Assembly: GCA_964625745.1 (NCBI GenBank)
Contig: CAZVCJ010000018.1
Location: forward strand, 1-36,508
DNA: 36,508 nucleotides
Direction of reading: 5' to 3'
Origin: CAZVCJ01 sp964625745
GTDB taxonomy: Bacteria > Chloroflexota > Anaerolineae > VGOG01
In this document: in pieces, positions 16,401-23,214 of the stretch
Layout of the letters: each line of letters opens with the position of its first letter
Position numbering within the stretch: position 1 is the stretch's first letter
Translations under genes and position numbers: made by a program
Notes under the pieces: model-generated
What the model saw: only the letters and a program-made list of their open reading frames with translations
The model's database searches: none
What the model was told of the DNA's origin: nothing

Positions 16401-17606
16401 GTTGATCACCTGCTGAGGCAGACTGCTGAGGCCGGTGCCCAACCGTACGGTCACCTGTACCGCTTTGCTACCGGGACAGACCACTTGAGGTTGGGGCACC
16501 TGAATCCAGGGCACAGTGGAGCGCAACGTGCCCTGCCACTTGTTGCGCTTGTGGTTATTTCGCACTGTAATCATTGGAGGCGTGGCAGTGGCGCGCGCGC
16601 TGAGCTTGCCAAAATCAACACTGCCGTCCACCGTTATAGGCAAATCAGTTTTCTTAGCCTCCACAGTGAGTTCAAGTTTTCCGATCTTGATGACTTCGCT
16701 GCCTTTCAACAGGCGTCGCCGCCCCACGCCGACAGGCTGACCGTTCACCAGGGTAGGCTGGCTCACCGGCAGGGGCTGGATGAGGCTCCAGACACCGCTT
16801 GGTTCTTTCATGATGTAAGCCTGTTTTTCGGCCATGCAGTCCGCGCCTGGTTCGCCCCGGAGTTGCTCTTTGCCCAAGAGCATGCCCGGACCAAAGCCAT
16901 ACTCGCGCCCGCTCTTGCCCACCAGGATGATCTTATCCCGTGCCCAGGCTTTGAATTCATCTTCCAGCACCCGGCCGATGATCCAGATTGAGCGGGTCTC
17001 GCCACTCGATTCGATGACCAACTGACCAGCCAGCATGGTGTCCTTGAAGAGCTTGTCTCCGGGGATACCCACGCGAATCAGGTGTTCGCCGCCCGCGGGC
17101 AGCCTGGCGGGCTGGATGTGTAGATTGGCTAATTCCCCATGCAACCTGGCCGGGCCGGGGACCTGAATCACCATGGGCAACGTGACCGGGTATTTGGCTC
17201 GTATGTCCCCCAGGTCAATCAGATCCGGCAGGTTCCAACCACCGCCGCTACGTGATGCTCCCATCTGTTCCACTCGTCCTTGAATCTGAGCACCCTGTGT
17301 GTCAGGCTGGCATCCTGCGGCGTACCACAGGGTCGCATCGCTCTTACGTGCCTCCGACAGGGTCAATTCCACGTTGAGATTGGACAAAGACACGCCAGCA
17401 CTACGCACAATAACGGCCGGCCCCCGGCGCGTCCAGAGAGTGATGGCCTCAGGACGGTCCGCTCGGCCCGTCAGGCGCAAAGGCCGGTCAAAGACAAAGG
17501 GTCCCTCATATTCGCCCGGCGGTACCAATATCTCTACACCCTTCGGTGCATCCCGGACGATCAGCCGCAAGTTGCCACCAGTGACGGGAGGAGGACGCCA
17601 CATCAT
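13461..17606 (-). CDS. Giant FHA-like / nine Ig-like-repeat scaffold protein
   Basis: 1381 aa with no signal peptide or membrane segment, hence cytoplasmic. Residues about 10-75 (VEILVPPGEYEGPFVFDRPLRLTG) look like rungs of a right-handed beta helix. About 223-315 is an FHA-like domain (PTLVNGQPV, LLKGSEVIKIGKLELTV). Nine Ig-like repeats follow, beginning near 328, 432, 535, 647, 762, 879, 1000, 1115 and 1274. Each has 'DFG.V.DW...P...I.L.N' then 'W.G.V.STLPWLEV.P....CP.G....LTVRLT'. A Lys/Ala/Pro-rich linker (about 1200-1265) precedes the last. Repeats 5-6 and 7-8 are a recent 720-bp duplication. Similar Ig-like folds (ASPM/SPD-2/Hydin class) serve as protein-binding scaffolds. It follows the kinase gene by 22 bp, so it may be substrate, reader or platform for the kinase. 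Confidence 0.88.
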   Translation of the reverse strand: MMWRPPPVTGGNLRLIVRDAPKGVEILVPPGEYEGPFVFDRPLRLTGRADRPEAITLWTRRGPAVIVRSAGVSLSNLNVELTLSEARKSDATLWYAAGCQPDTQGAQIQGRVEQMGASRSGGGWNLPDLIDLGDIRAKYPVTLPMVIQVPGPARLHGELANLHIQPARLPAGGEHLIRVGIPGDKLFKDTMLAGQLVIESSGETRSIWIIGRVLEDEFKAWARDKIILVGKSGREYGFGPGMLLGKEQLRGEPGADCMAEKQAYIMKEPSGVWSLIQPLPVSQPTLVNGQPVGVGRRRLLKGSEVIKIGKLELTVEAKKTDLPITVDGSVDFGKLSARATATPPMITVRNNHKRNKWQGTLRSTVPWIQVPQPQVVCPGSKAVQVTVRLGTGLSSLPQQVINYTGALVLEGPKETWAISAQLDIDVDESLEVEPTALDFGRVSDPGAVAPQRLHLRNTGSAVWQGTVQVAAPWLAVDRTSLRCAAGAETTLEIRLTDQVMALPEGPNAVADALKVEGQGLSVTVAARLHFDKPKIQLEVQPRSIDWGKVMDWRAAKPQTVQLRNTGTKDWQGKAESKVPWLEVTPATLHCPAQGQAMLTVRLTDRLQGLTVGEQETPAAVRIEGEGKAFSILARLVIEAPQIQPDTTMIELVLDDRSTLPHYALRLQNRGGQDWHGTVKSTLRWVLVSPTNVTCPAGGEAVIDVTLSPQVSRIFKKPRTVKVDDAIRIEGREQPLLVGMRLEIKSPVVVDYKTPEPPVVTPSLPELTVAFGSVLDWSGPLPTREIRLANSQAQVMKGTVRSTLTWLEVTPESFSCPSGQEVVLTVRLTKKAAWLRPKNYDVADALVIESGDKKHLARAQLEVVWVSSPKADEEKEPPDTQPIELVVDFGTVVSDWSGPLPTREIRLANSQSQVMKGTVRSTLPWLEVTPESFSCPPGQEVVLTVRLTKEASGLRPKTYDVKDALKINVGDKEHLVNARVVMRKQRVSPPSKPKRPKPSPPKPVGPLVVDFGTVSDWSEPLPTREIRLANSQAQVMKGTVRSTLTWLEVTPESFSCPSGQEVVLTVRLTKKAAWLRPKNYDVADALVIESGDKKHLVRARLQVVWVPPEEEEKPSDMQPIELVVDFGTVSDWSGPLPTREIRLANSQSQVMKGAVRSTLPWLEVTPESFSCPPGQEVVLTVQLTKAASRLRRKAYDIKDALKIKMGNKEYLVNARVVTTGMAMRTIVPPREAELTPPGKKAAAAREKQPEAKKQPSKRARQAKKAPPARPEETDKLVVEPACIDFGTVFEWGEPLPSKELMLRNYKQEQWKGRARTTVPWLEISPSEVTCPAGKQIQMEVCLTSNAIHLRSRKYRARDGLVLEGEGEKLEIEACLTVVKSRS
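14341..15273. repeat. 720-bp tandem duplication (two Ig repeats) in the giant gene
   Basis: Bases 14341-14553 and 15061-15273 are identical (213 bp) at an offset of exactly 720 bp, or 240 codons. The flanking parts of the 720-bp units are highly similar with a few changes. The duplication is in frame and adds one pair of Ig-like repeats (5-6 versus 7-8). The long exact identity implies recent duplication or ongoing gene conversion, and it is a place where short-read assembly could collapse or expand the copy number. Confidence 0.92.
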
Positions 17607-17628
17607 TATTAAGATCCCTTCACCAGGC

Positions 17629-19053
17629 TCACTTTAGTTTTAACATTTGCACATAGACCAACCGGCATTGGTGTGGGGGGCCCAGGAGCAGGCGCGCGCC
17701 ATGGGTCAACTCTACCCGTTTCCCAGGGCTGACGTCCTGGTGGCCGCTAACGTCATCCAACAGGCATACGTCGGGTAGGTCAGTGTTCCTCAAGTACCAC
17801 TTGCCCTGGCGATGGTCAAACTCAAGCATGGCTTTGGGATTATGATCGACGCCCGGGCCAGGGGTCTGAGCAGCATCAGCGTGCCACACGTGCAGGGTGC
17901 GACCATGCCAGCCTACCATCGTGTAGTCCCGATCGTTCTGAAAGTGTCCCTTGCGTCCCCGGCGAGGACGATAAAAGTTCAAGATAGGCACATAGGGCAA
18001 GCTTCTCAATGGCGTGTTGCAAGCGGGACAGCGCGCCGGTCGTTGAGGCTGCAACACAAAGGCGCCCAGAGGACACCTTGTGTTCTGGCAGGGGACGATC
18101 GAATCTGTCATACGTACCAAAAAGCGTTCCCAGTCAGCGGCCGAGGGACGTCTGGCCGGGTTGTGTAGCCCGAGGATAAATGCTTTTTCGACCAACTCTT
18201 GGACGGCAGGCGTCAGCATAGAGGTGTACGACACTCGTACATCGGGGTTGTGATTGGACTTGTCGGTGGGGTGCTCGATGAACAGGGCGCGTTCACCCAG
18301 CCCCAGAGCTTCGTCCAACCCGGGGTCAGGATGATGTACTTTGGGGCCGATGAGCGGATGACGTCGGAACAACAACCAGTAGATGAGAGTGCTCAGGGCA
18401 TGGAGGTCCGTTTGCGATGACGGATCGACTTTCTTCTCCGGCGAGGTAATCCGTGCCATCAGTTCCGGTGCCATGCACATGGGCGTACCCAGGACGTTCG
18501 GCGGCAGAAAGCCCGGCACCACCAGTCCGTCGCAGTCAATCAACACTACCTGGTTCTGCTGAGGATCAACCAGGAAGTTGCGGAAGGAGAGGTCCGAGTG
18601 ACACAGCCCGCGATAGTGCATCCTGCGCACCACACGGGCCATCTTGATTGCCAGGGAGAGGTTGTTGGTCCATTTGCCCAGCTTCTCTGGGCCATGTTTG
18701 CCAGCTACTACCTGGCGTTGCTTGCTTCCCAGAAACCACCGCAGTTCCATCGTGCCTTTGGGTGCTCGAAGCATGGTCAGCCCTAGGCTAGGATTTTTGA
18801 TAATGGCTTTGGGCCAGGCAAATAGATCGTCCCAGTAGGGCTCGCCCAAAACGACGCTGTATTCAGGGCCAATGATCTTTTGCAGCGCTGCCTCGCGCCG
18901 CTGGTATTCTGCAATGTTTTGGATAACTTCTGGCCTATACAGCTTGATGACGTGAGTGCCAGCTTTATCCCAATAGAGTTTCCCTTCGCCCCCTTCGGCG
19001 AAATCTTCGTCCTCGCACTCAACTTTAGAGCCATCGGCCAGCGTTACAATCAT
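17629..19053 (-). CDS. Ter-type protein kinase with zinc ribbon and FHA-like tail
   Basis: 474 aa. The kinase fold spans about 1-310: a Gly-rich loop EGGEGKLY, the lysine strand HVIKLY, catalytic loop HSDLSFRNFLV (HSD in place of HRD, with Asp and Asn kept), the metal-binding loop IDCDG (in place of DFG, Asp kept) and an APE-like APELM. Active phosphotransfer is therefore plausible. A four-Cys ribbon at about 320-350 (C..TRC...C..C) and a C-terminal FHA-like beta domain (about 365-474, KWYLRN, GKRVELTHGARLLLG) follow. The HSDL-type kinase with PP2C and vWA partners is the TerY-P triad of Ter systems. It lies 15 bp after the vWA-PP2C gene and 22 bp before the scaffold gene, in the core of the operon. 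Confidence 0.9.
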   Translation of the reverse strand: MIVTLADGSKVECEDEDFAEGGEGKLYWDKAGTHVIKLYRPEVIQNIAEYQRREAALQKIIGPEYSVVLGEPYWDDLFAWPKAIIKNPSLGLTMLRAPKGTMELRWFLGSKQRQVVAGKHGPEKLGKWTNNLSLAIKMARVVRRMHYRGLCHSDLSFRNFLVDPQQNQVVLIDCDGLVVPGFLPPNVLGTPMCMAPELMARITSPEKKVDPSSQTDLHALSTLIYWLLFRRHPLIGPKVHHPDPGLDEALGLGERALFIEHPTDKSNHNPDVRVSYTSMLTPAVQELVEKAFILGLHNPARRPSAADWERFLVRMTDSIVPCQNTRCPLGAFVLQPQRPARCPACNTPLRSLPYVPILNFYRPRRGRKGHFQNDRDYTMVGWHGRTLHVWHADAAQTPGPGVDHNPKAMLEFDHRQGKWYLRNTDLPDVCLLDDVSGHQDVSPGKRVELTHGARLLLGPPHQCRLVYVQMLKLK

Positions 19054-19068
19054 GGTCCGACTCCGCCT

Positions 19069-21051
19069 CTACGCGACATCGCCGTCGCTGCCCTCGTCCT
19101 CCTCCACTGTATCCGAGCTGGTTGGGGCTGGGGAATCACTTGCAGTGGACGAAGGAATCGAAGCATGTTCGGCTTCTTCTACTTCCGCTCTACGGTCTGG
19201 CATATCTTGGGCCGGGTAGATCATGACCAGAGTACGGTCGTCAAAAGAACCACGCTTATCGTAAGCCAACAGGTCGAGCAATTGCTGCTCAGGTTGTTCG
19301 TGCTTTGTTACGTTATCTAATGCATCGAATAGCTTGCGCAAGTGCTGCTCTAAAGGGATAAAGTCATCTGCTACACCATCACACATAGCTGTCAGCAATT
19401 TCAATGGGCTTTTCAGGGTGTCCAGGGTGTGCACCACTGCCCGATCCACCCACTCTTTCCAGGGCTTGCTAGTCAGGAACAGGGTCACTCCGGCTGTCTC
19501 GCCGACGTCGGGTTCAGCCAACACCTTTATACTGCCATCAGCCATTTCAGCGGTCACCAGGCCATCACCCACCTGGAGCACGCCAATGATATGACCGGCT
19601 TCATCTAGGTGGTGCATCATGGCCAGAAAGGTCGTGCCAAGATCTTTCATACTCCTATTGCGTTCTTGCGCTGCTTTCTGCAGTGCCTTCCAGGCATCCT
19701 CTGCGCTCCTGCGCAGTGCTATCTCACATATCTCTTTGGCAATCGTCCTATCGTCACTTTTCATTGTGGAAGCAAGGCGGGCCATGGTGGCCACCGCTGT
19801 GTCCGCTGCCAACTGGGAGCCCACGCGCGATAGGGGGCATGATCCTCCCCCATCGGCCACCACCACCAAATGCCAGCCATTCGTCTCGCCAAAGGCGAAG
19901 GCATCCTCACGATAGATGCCCTTGTGAGCATGCATCTTGCCACGTCGGCTGGCCCCAACGATACGCCAGCTGTCCGGCGCTTCCAGCAGTCGCGCGTCGG
20001 TGTGTTTCACCGGATCACTTGGGTCGGTAGGCTCCCGGTCCTCCCAGATAGTGGCCACGCCGTCTTTCGTCACTGGGGGTGGTTCTGGCTCCGGCTCAAC
20101 TGTTTCTACAGGAGCATCTTCATACGCTGGAGCTACCTCCTCTTTCTCATCCATTGCCTCATCAACAGATGGGGCCGCCTCTGGTTGCTCAGGTGTCGTG
20201 GTTCCGACCGAGACATCCTCACTCTGCATGTTTTCTTTTGTGTCTGTGTCCGACGCAGTCTCCTCCGTCAACCGCTCCTGGCTATCAGCACTCGCGGGCT
20301 CAGTCTCACTTGCCGAAGGCAAAGTCTTATCCTCAACGAGAACCTGCGCCTTACGTACTTCAGGTTGCTTGGTTGCGTGCAACACCAGATCGAACGCGGG
20401 CCCGGCAGTTACCTGAGCTCCCGGAGGAGGCGAATCTGCATGCGACCCGGCAATGGATGCCGGGCCCATTGACTCCACCGACTGCTGTAACAGCTTCCCA
20501 ACCCATGAAAAGGCCTTTTTCGCGGTTTCATCGTCGAACAAGTTCAACCGGAGTGCTCCACCGAGTTGTGTCGCGATCTTTTTCAACGTCTCATCGCTTA
20601 GCACGCCGGTTGAAGCAAAAGCTACAGCGCTAACACGCGCACCACGCTGCGCTAAAGCACGGATCCCGCCCTCCCAGTTGCCAGAGGGCTCGCCAGCCAG
20701 CAACACGATGACCTCAACCCTGCTCTTACCTGTGTCCACATCCTTCTCCCGCACGCTGCTCAGGATTTCTCGTAAGGCCGCTCCCAGATCACACCCAGGC
20801 ATCGAACCGGACGACGGCAACCGTGGCGAGGAAGTCGGGTCGGTTATCTCGGCTGTCCCATAATCAGCAAAATCAGCCACGACGACTTCGAGCTGTACGC
20901 GGGACCGAGTTGCACTATTGCTATCGAGCTGGTTTTCCAAAGAGGCCCATTGTTGCTTAATAAGACTGAGGCGCTTCCTCATCACCCCAGTGTGATCCAC
21001 CACAAGATAGGTCAGCAACTGCTGTGCTTGCGCAGATGACATTCGACTCAT
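19069..21051 (-). CDS. vWA-like + PP2C phosphatase fusion
   Basis: 660 aa. Residues about 1-205 are a vWA-like domain related to the separate protein at 21077-21640. The first MIDAS loop is VDHTGVM rather than DxSxS, so metal binding is doubtful. An acidic, Pro/Glu/Thr-rich linker spans about 205-365. The PP2C domain (about 370-625) keeps its metal ligands: REDAF, VVADGGGSCPLSRVGSQLAAD, LQVGDG, MCDGVADDF and the terminal DDRTLVMI. It is expected to remove phosphate from Ser/Thr with Mn or Mg. The tail is again acidic. Next to the kinase it forms the writer-eraser pair of the triad, with the vWA-like part targeting the phosphatase. The kinase gene starts 15 bp downstream, indicating tight co-expression. 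Confidence 0.9.
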   Translation of the reverse strand: MSRMSSAQAQQLLTYLVVDHTGVMRKRLSLIKQQWASLENQLDSNSATRSRVQLEVVVADFADYGTAEITDPTSSPRLPSSGSMPGCDLGAALREILSSVREKDVDTGKSRVEVIVLLAGEPSGNWEGGIRALAQRGARVSAVAFASTGVLSDETLKKIATQLGGALRLNLFDDETAKKAFSWVGKLLQQSVESMGPASIAGSHADSPPPGAQVTAGPAFDLVLHATKQPEVRKAQVLVEDKTLPSASETEPASADSQERLTEETASDTDTKENMQSEDVSVGTTTPEQPEAAPSVDEAMDEKEEVAPAYEDAPVETVEPEPEPPPVTKDGVATIWEDREPTDPSDPVKHTDARLLEAPDSWRIVGASRRGKMHAHKGIYREDAFAFGETNGWHLVVVADGGGSCPLSRVGSQLAADTAVATMARLASTMKSDDRTIAKEICEIALRRSAEDAWKALQKAAQERNRSMKDLGTTFLAMMHHLDEAGHIIGVLQVGDGLVTAEMADGSIKVLAEPDVGETAGVTLFLTSKPWKEWVDRAVVHTLDTLKSPLKLLTAMCDGVADDFIPLEQHLRKLFDALDNVTKHEQPEQQLLDLLAYDKRGSFDDRTLVMIYPAQDMPDRRAEVEEAEHASIPSSTASDSPAPTSSDTVEEDEGSDGDVA

Positions 21052-21076
21052 GATACTCTGCCTCCTGCTTCCTTGC

Positions 21077-21640
21077 CTAACGACTAACCGAATGTCTCAG
21101 GATATCGAACACTTGTAGGAAGGCGTTCGCTATCACCCCCAGGTTAGTTGAGCCCAAAGGATAGGATCGGTTCCCTGTCCGGATCCTTCTCAGCGTTTCG
21201 TCACGTATGACATCAGGTGAGGCAAGAGCAAAGACAGTGATACGCGCTCTATGTGCCAAAGCACGGATTCTGCTCTCCCAATCCCCAGATGGCTCGCTCG
21301 CCAATAGCACAAAGATCTCAACAGGGCCCTCTCTTCTCATCCCTGGAGTGTCCAAAGAATCAGTCAGAACTCGCAACGCCCTGCCTAGGTCACAACCGTA
21401 AGACCTGCCAGGCAACTGGAACTGACCGGGGGAGCTAGGTTTGATCTTTTGACATGTTGCTGCTCCCATAATAATCACGTTCAGGTTCACCCGTGAGCCT
21501 GTCACCTGGTCCTGCCTGAGCCTGTTCGCAAGATAGTCCAACATGTCCTCAATCAACCAGTTATGCTCAAGCATCGTTTGGGTGCTACAATCCACGAGGA
21601 GATGGGCAGACAACTGTTGCCCGTTTTGATTAGTAGTCAC
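21077..21640 (-). CDS. Stand-alone vWA-like protein, paralogue of the PP2C fusion's N-terminus
   Basis: 187 aa with a GTG start at 21640 and GAAGGA upstream. The fold is vWA-like: LSAHLLVDCSTQTM (first loop D-x-S but Gln in place of the last Ser), YGCDLGRALRVL, and VEIFVLLASEPSGDWESRIRALAHRARITVFAL in place of the usual third MIDAS loop. The same 'LLA.EPSG.WE..IRALA.R.AR..VFA.AS' block is in the vWA-PP2C protein, so the two arose by duplication. They may pair with each other, leaving metal binding to TerY. It is encoded 25 bp upstream of the vWA-PP2C gene. A miniature transposon ends 26 bp before its start and may have separated the gene from the TerY gene's transcript or changed its promoter. 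Confidence 0.82.
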   Translation of the reverse strand: MTTNQNGQQLSAHLLVDCSTQTMLEHNWLIEDMLDYLANRLRQDQVTGSRVNLNVIIMGAATCQKIKPSSPGQFQLPGRSYGCDLGRALRVLTDSLDTPGMRREGPVEIFVLLASEPSGDWESRIRALAHRARITVFALASPDVIRDETLRRIRTGNRSYPLGSTNLGVIANAFLQVFDILRHSVSR

Positions 21641-21666
21641 TTATGCTTTCCTTCATTCCTTAATAC

Positions 21667-21797
21667 GCATTAGGGTAAAAGTCGCACGTAAGCCGGCGCT
21701 ACCTCCACATATTGGGTCAGTCACGGCTTCCGCACCTCGAGATATGGGGGCGCACTGGCGCTTTCGCCCATATCTCGTGTTACTTTTGCCGCAATGC
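21667..21797 (+). mobile_element. 131-bp miniature transposon (MITE family A, copy 2)
   Basis: It begins GCATTAGGGTAAAAGT and ends ACTTTTGCCGCAATGC and is flanked by the 8-bp direct repeat CTTAATAC (21659-21666 and 21798-21805). It has the same length and orientation as the copy at 120-250, with about 16 substitutions and no gaps. An internal stem GATATGGG/CCCATATC is clearer in this copy. It lies in the intergenic space just upstream of the vWA-like gene at 21077-21640. Confidence 0.93.
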
Positions 21798-21805
21798 CTT
21801 AATAC

Positions 21806-22100
21806 CTTGCTGCTGCGGCTTTGCTCCATGTAGACAGACACCTTTCAACAGACTCACGGTTCTGCTTTCTGGAACCCTGAAGGGCAGGTTCAGGCCAGCT
21901 GCTCCAAAAGGGGAAAACGGCCATCCTCTTTGCTTGGGAGCCAAGCGGCCGTACCCATGCCGCTACTTGCATTGCGGCAGTATTGCTACTGCAGCAATGG
22001 TACTAACGTGCCGTCAGCATAGTGAGACGCTATTTGGAATGGGCCTGATCGAACAGCGCGAGCCCAGTGGCGCTGATCTCCCCTGGACACGAGAAGCTAT
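21806..22100. other. Hairpin-rich 295-bp spacer after TerY
   Basis: No supported gene lies between the TerY stop and the transposon. Several hairpins cluster here: GCTTGG/CCAAGC with a 3-base loop (21932-21946), nested in ACGGCC/GGCCGT (21917-21922 and 21947-21952); GCCGC/GCGGC (about 21960-21980); and AGTATTGCT/AGCAATGGTACT (about 21980-22005). They may be a terminator-leader region or a structured RNA. No known riboswitch consensus was recognised. Confidence 0.3.
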
Positions 22101-22778
22101 CTATAGCACTACTTGGATTCCTTCCGGCGGCGGCGGGAGTTGTGCTTTCGCCTCACCAACGCCTGCAGCCTGGGCCGAGACACTGGCCGTGGAAACCGAC
22201 TGCGAAACCCATTTGAAAAACTGGTTGATCATGTCCGGCGTGATGTTGTCCATCAACAGCACTACCTCAGTGATTCGCTTCAGCGTGTTCACATCAACTC
22301 CACCACCACACCCCAGGGCAATGATCGTGGCGACCTTTTGCTTAGTGCGGCTCTTGATCGCATCCGCCTCGCGCTCCCAGCTGTCCGTGGGCATACCATC
22401 GGTCATCAAAAAGACCAACGGCTTGTAATCACCCTTGCGCTCAGGCGAGTTGGGGATAATGTCACGATCCAGCGAATCGCTCAACAAACGCAAGCCCCCC
22501 CCTAGAGAGGTGCTCCCCCCTGCATTTAACTTGGGCGCCAGGAACTGTGTCAGCTCGGTCAGCGGTGTCACCATCTGGGGTTGGCTGTCAAAAGTGATCA
22601 CACTGATATACACCGTCTCAATTGCGCTGGGATCGTTTATCAATTCGTTGTAGAGGAGATTGACTCCCTGGTTGACTGCCTGGATCGGCGCCCCAGCCAT
22701 TGAGCCCGAGGTGTCCAGCAACAGATAGATCGGCAAGCGACGACTCTGACTTTCTGCTCCACCAAAATCCATTTCCAT
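22101..22778 (-). CDS. TerY-type vWA protein with intact MIDAS
   Basis: 225 aa with AAAGGAG 8 bases before the ATG. It is a single vWA domain: LPIYLLLDTSGSM, GGSTSLGGGLRLL and VFLMTDGMPTD, which is the full DxSxS...T...D metal-adhesion set, followed by VATIIALGCGGGVD and a C-terminal helix FFKWVSQSV. This is the canonical TerY architecture found with PP2C and kinase genes in Ter systems. It differs from the paralogue at 1092-1760 in keeping Thr in the second loop. The C-terminal tail is Pro-rich (PPPPEGIQVVL). It lies upstream of the vWA-like, vWA-PP2C and kinase genes, in the expected triad order, though a transposon and spacer of 460 bp now intervene. Confidence 0.93.
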   Translation of the reverse strand: MEMDFGGAESQSRRLPIYLLLDTSGSMAGAPIQAVNQGVNLLYNELINDPSAIETVYISVITFDSQPQMVTPLTELTQFLAPKLNAGGSTSLGGGLRLLSDSLDRDIIPNSPERKGDYKPLVFLMTDGMPTDSWEREADAIKSRTKQKVATIIALGCGGGVDVNTLKRITEVVLLMDNITPDMINQFFKWVSQSVSTASVSAQAAGVGEAKAQLPPPPEGIQVVL

Positions 22779-22931
22779 GATTGTGCTCCTTTCTACGTCT
22801 GTGAGTTTGTGTTACCCCAACTGACCGCTGGGGCTATTCCCGCAACAAGAAGAGGAACTGCAAGGTTTCCTTCGCATCTACTGAACTCCTCTCAGTTGAA
22901 TTCTCCCCGTCCGTTGTACCGAACAGGCGCT

Positions 22932-22966
22932 CCTTTGGGAGGAGGGCAGATCACTCCTCCCAAAGG
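22932..22966 (-). terminator. 13-bp stem hairpin after the small gene
   Basis: CCTTTGGGAGGAG (22932-22944) pairs perfectly with CTCCTCCCAAAGG (22954-22966) across a 9-base loop, 8 bases beyond the stop of the small gene at 22975-23160. There is no T tract on either strand. Its position suggests a U-less terminator or a 3' stabilising hairpin, and it supports the small frame being a real gene. The rest of the gap (22779-22931) shows only the TerY ribosome site and weak short hairpins. Confidence 0.5.
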
Positions 22967-22974
22967 CCGGTCCG

Positions 22975-23160
22975 TCATTCTTTCTTGGTCACGCCCACGA
23001 CTTCAAGCGCCTCTCCCATGGCGACCTTTATCCTCGCATCCGAGACTCCAAGCTTGTTGCCAACGCACACGGTGTTGCGTTGCTTATCTTTCGAGGTATT
23101 GGTCGTCTCGATAGCAGGCAGAATCGCGATGTCCATGGGGATGGTCTTCATAATCCCCAT
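22975..23160 (-). CDS. Small hypothetical protein, about 58-61 aa
   Basis: The frame begins MGIMKTIPMDIAILPA (starts at 23160 or 23151; a GGGG stretch precedes the second) and ends ALEVVGVTKKE. It is soluble, with alternating beta-like segments and no recognised family or paralogue in the window. Support comes from its position in the operon (55 bp after the vWA gene at 23215-24144), from the strong hairpin 8 bp beyond its stop, and from the absence of any competing frame. The composition is not obviously a shadow. Function unknown. Confidence 0.45.
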   Translation of the reverse strand: MGIMKTIPMDIAILPAIETTNTSKDKQRNTVCVGNKLGVSDARIKVAMGEALEVVGVTKKE

Positions 23161-23214
23161 TGGACAGCTCGGCCAAGACGTCGCTGAGAGCTTTTCGGTT
23201 TCTCGTAGGGACAG

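Noticed and set aside
13461..17606. Secreted adhesin (large Ig-repeat protein)
   Set aside because: There is no signal peptide, membrane segment or cell-wall anchor. The FHA-like domain and kinase neighbour favour a cytoplasmic role.
21712..22428. A 238-codon plus-strand open frame
   Set aside because: It starts inside the MITE, runs antisense through TerY, has no recognisable domain or ribosome site, and its opening is shared with the frame in MITE copy 1. It is an antisense shadow.
22812..22877. 21-codon ORF with GAGGAG upstream (MRRKPCSSSSCCGNSPSGQLG)
   Set aside because: The Cys/Ser-rich peptide is tempting as a leader or modified peptide. However, it is very short, the GAGGAG lies in a small hairpin, and no maturation genes are present.
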